Shown here: piece after piece, positions 32,443 to 34,647 of the stretch | How the letters are laid out: the number at the start of each line of letters is the position of its first letter | Numbering within the stretch: the first letter of the stretch is position 1 | Assembly: GCA_002402965.1 (NCBI GenBank) | Contig: DHGW01000056.1 | Coordinates: forward strand, 53,928-88,574 | DNA from: Bacteroidales bacterium UBA4788 | GTDB lineage: Bacteria > Bacteroidota > Bacteroidia > Bacteroidales > VadinHA17 | DNA: 34,647 nt | Reading direction: 5' to 3' | Notes under the pieces: model-generated | The model's input: the letters and a program-made list of their open reading frames with translations, nothing else | What the model was told of the DNA's origin: nothing | Database searches by the model: none | Made by a program: the position numbers and the translations under genes

Positions 32443-34507
32443 ATCGGTTTTTGAATCCGCTTCTCTCAATAAGGGGATCGATTGATGGCTTGCGTCCGCG
32501 GAATTGACTGAAGAGCTCATCCGGTTCCCGGCTGCCGCCTCTCTCAAGTATATTCTTGCGAAACGAAGATGCTGTTTCCGTGTCGAAGATGCCTCTCTCC
32601 CTGAAGAGGCTGAAGGCATCGGCATCAAGCACCTCGGCCCATTTGTAACCGTAATATCCTGCAGCATAGCCTCCGGCGAAAAGGTGTGCGAACGAGACGC
32701 TCATGCACGCTCCGTCTGCCGGGGGCAACAGCTCAGCCTGTGCCATTGCGGCCCGCTCGAACGCAACGATGCCACCCCTGAACGGCTCCGTCAGGGTGTG
32801 CCATGCCATGTCGAGCAGCCCGAAACTCAGCTGTCGCATGCAGGCATAGCCTTCATTGTAGGTCAGCGATTCCTTCAGTCTGGCAAGTATCTCCCCGGGT
32901 ATCTTATCCCCGGTCTGGTAATGGGCGGCCCAGGTGTCGAGCCACTCTTTCTCCCATGCCCAGTTCTCCATTATCTGTGACGGCAGCTCCACGAAATCGC
33001 GCTTCACGTTGGTGCCTGAAAGGCTCTCGTAGGTGCAGTCGGAAAGGATCCCGTGCAACGCATGTCCGAATTCATGGAGGAAGGTGTTCATCTCGCTGTG
33101 CGAAAGAAGCGAGGGTCTTGCCGGTGTGGAGCGGGTGAAGTTCATTACAAGCGATACCACCGGGAGAATCCTTCGGTTCCGGACACTTTGCCCCTCACCG
33201 CCGGGCTCCTTGCTCTGCTCCCTGAACCCGGTCATCCAGGCTCCTCCGCTTTTACCCTTACGGGGATGGAAGTCGAGCATCAGGATGGCAATAATGCCAT
33301 TGTCACCGTCATGGACCTCAAAGGCGGTTACTTCCTCGTTGTACACAGGAATCTCTCCGTTCTCCCTGAATGTCAGACCGTAAAGCCTGGTTGCCAGGCC
33401 CAGTACTCCCTCACGAACCTTTTCAAGCGGCATATACGGCCGCAGGGCTTCGTCGTCGATGTTGTACCTCTCAAGCCTCAGCTTCTCAGACCAGTAGGCC
33501 CAGTCCCACCGTTCAATCCGGCCTTCATGTCCATTGTCGCGTGCATACTTTTCGATGTCATGCAGGTCTCTCCTGCCTGCCGGGGTTGAGGCTTCCAGGA
33601 GTCTCTGAAGGAATCCGTTCACCTCCTCCGGGGTTGAAGCCATCCGCTCCTCAAGTGCATAGGATGCATAGTTGGCATATCCGAGAAGTCTGGCCATTTC
33701 AAGGCGCAGTTCCGCAATCCGCAGGACCAGTTCCCTGTTATCGTGCTCGTTTCCGCGGAAGGCGCGGCGGGCGTAGGCCCGGAACATCTGTTCCCTCAGG
33801 TTGCGCCTGTCGGCATACTGCATGAAGGGCACGAAGCTCGGAGCATGGAGTGTAAAGAGCCATCCCTCAATACCCTTTTCCTTTGCAATGGCTGAAGCTG
33901 CCTCGCGGATCCCTTCGGGCAGCCCTGAAAGATCCTCCTCATTTGTAAGGTGGAGAGTGAAGTCATTCGTTTCGGCAAGCACGTTCTCCTCAAACTTCAG
34001 CGAGAGCGTCGAGAGCTCAACGGTGACAGCCCTGAATTTTTCCTTTGCCTCATCTGACAGACCTGCACCGCCACGCACGAAGTTCTTGTATTTGCGATCG
34101 AGAAGGATCATCTGTTCCGGGTTCAGACCAGGGCTCTCCCGTTTATCATAGACGATCTTTACCTTCCTGAACAGGTCCGGGTTGAGGCTGATATCGTTTC
34201 CGAAAGCGGTGAGCACCGGTGAGACCTCCCTGGCCGCCTTCTGGAGTTCAGGGGTGGTATCAGAGCTGTTCAGGTTGAAGAGGACAGGCGTGATTCGGTT
34301 CAGCAATGAACCGGCATTCTCAAGGGCCTCTATTGTATTTTGAAAATCGGGCTCGTCGGGGCATGAGATGATTTCATCTATCTCCCGCCGGGCAATTGTG
34401 ATTGCCTCTTCCACGGCGGGTGTGAAATGTTCCGGCCGTATCAGGTCAAAGGGCGGGATGGCGAAGGGGGTGGACCATTCATGCAGAAGGGGATTATCAG
34501 GGATCAT
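32441..34507 (-). CDS. dcp: M3-family zinc metallopeptidase (Dcp/oligopeptidase A type)
   Basis: 688 residues, no signal peptide, so predicted cytosolic. The zinc motif HEFGH lies at 478-482 (LHEFGHALHGIL) and the third ligand is E507 in RDFVELPSQIMENW, the standard M3 spacing. The N-terminus (NPLLHEWSTPFAIPPFDLI) and the length match peptidyl-dipeptidase Dcp and oligopeptidase A, which degrade short peptides. Dcp removes C-terminal dipeptides; the sequence does not decide between them. It is convergent to the susCD operon, and its upstream region lacks the TGTnnnACA element found in the peptidoglycan genes, so it is probably a neighbour rather than a regulon member. Confidence 0.93.
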   Translation of the reverse strand: MIPDNPLLHEWSTPFAIPPFDLIRPEHFTPAVEEAITIARREIDEIISCPDEPDFQNTIEALENAGSLLNRITPVLFNLNSSDTTPELQKAAREVSPVLTAFGNDISLNPDLFRKVKIVYDKRESPGLNPEQMILLDRKYKNFVRGGAGLSDEAKEKFRAVTVELSTLSLKFEENVLAETNDFTLHLTNEEDLSGLPEGIREAASAIAKEKGIEGWLFTLHAPSFVPFMQYADRRNLREQMFRAYARRAFRGNEHDNRELVLRIAELRLEMARLLGYANYASYALEERMASTPEEVNGFLQRLLEASTPAGRRDLHDIEKYARDNGHEGRIERWDWAYWSEKLRLERYNIDDEALRPYMPLEKVREGVLGLATRLYGLTFRENGEIPVYNEEVTAFEVHDGDNGIIAILMLDFHPRKGKSGGAWMTGFREQSKEPGGEGQSVRNRRILPVVSLVMNFTRSTPARPSLLSHSEMNTFLHEFGHALHGILSDCTYESLSGTNVKRDFVELPSQIMENWAWEKEWLDTWAAHYQTGDKIPGEILARLKESLTYNEGYACMRQLSFGLLDMAWHTLTEPFRGGIVAFERAAMAQAELLPPADGACMSVSFAHLFAGGYAAGYYGYKWAEVLDADAFSLFRERGIFDTETASSFRKNILERGGSREPDELFSQFRGRKPSIDPLIERSGFKNR

Positions 34508-34541
34508 AGGTCAGGTATGTATTTTGGACAAATATACAATT

Positions 34542-34616
34542 TACAATTCTTGATGCTCTACGAGCAATATATTCCATGTAACATTCAGATCTACAATTCT
34601 TAATGGCCTACGGCCA
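34542..34616. repeat. Two direct-repeat units, each containing a short hairpin
   Basis: TACAATTCTTGATG-CTCTACGAGCA (34542-34566) and TACAATTCTTAATG-GCCTACGGCCA (34592-34616) are near-identical 25-base units exactly 50 bases apart. Each ends in a stem of five pairs with loop TAC: TGCTC/GAGCA in the first and TGGCC/GGCCA in the second. The stem bases differ between copies but pairing is kept. The array lies just upstream of the M3 peptidase gene and may continue past the window edge. Confidence 0.65.
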
Positions 34617-34647
34617 AAGGTTTTGTGTGGGTGCTGATGGGCTACAA

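Noticed and set aside
34634..34647. Possible third copy of the hairpin repeat at the window end (TGATGGGCTACAA)
   Set aside because: The bases after TAC do not pair with the preceding TGGGC, the TACAATTCTT head is missing, and the sequence is cut off.

Overview
The window looks like chromosomal DNA of a member of the Bacteroidota, probably order Bacteroidales. The supporting signs are a SusC/SusD pair, a C-terminal type IX secretion (T9SS) sorting domain on a secreted GH18 enzyme, promoter elements close to the Bacteroidota -7 consensus TAnnTTTG, and several proteins typical of this phylum (DUF4922, DUF1343/NamZ, a NagB-PIG-L fusion). All genes appear intact except the first, which runs off the left edge. 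No stretch longer than about 205 bases lacks a gene. I saw no tRNA, rRNA, CRISPR array or insertion sequence.

Left part, minus strand (1-5870): a photolyase (partial) and a DUF4126 membrane protein form one pair. Upstream of them a compact operon reads murK, murQ, a GntR/FadR-type regulator, and a secreted GH18 hydrolase. MurK and MurQ take N-acetylmuramic acid (MurNAc) to GlcNAc-6-phosphate plus D-lactate.

Centre, plus strand (6076-22574): eight tightly packed genes start from a promoter divergent to murK. They encode an exported amidase-like protein, a double-domain glycosyltransferase, a DUF4922 (GalT/HIT-like) protein, a SpoIID-like protein with no signal peptide, an exported GH9-deacetylase fusion, an AmpG-like permease with a large insert, a FAD/Fe-S D-lactate dehydrogenase-like protein, and a NagB-PIG-L fusion. 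Together with murK and murQ they read as a peptidoglycan scavenging pathway in which both MurQ products, D-lactate and the amino sugar phosphate, have a local consuming enzyme.

Right part: convergent namZ (22584-23840, minus) encodes an exo-beta-N-acetylmuramidase. Divergent from it lie an NlpC/P60 lipoprotein and an exported dipeptide epimerase (compare Bacillus ykfC/ykfB), then susC, susD and a third lipoprotein ending at tandem terminators. A separate M3 metallopeptidase (32441-34507, minus) closes the window, preceded by a short hairpin-containing direct repeat.

Model (inference): surface and periplasmic hydrolases (GH18, amidase, NlpC/P60, NamZ, GH9-CE4) break down peptidoglycan. SusCD and AmpG import fragments. 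MurK, MurQ, the lactate dehydrogenase and NagB feed them into central metabolism, and the epimerase deals with the L-Ala-D-Glu dipeptide. A recurrent palindrome TGTnnnACA lies in all three promoter regions of this locus and is a good candidate for the binding site of the embedded GntR regulator.
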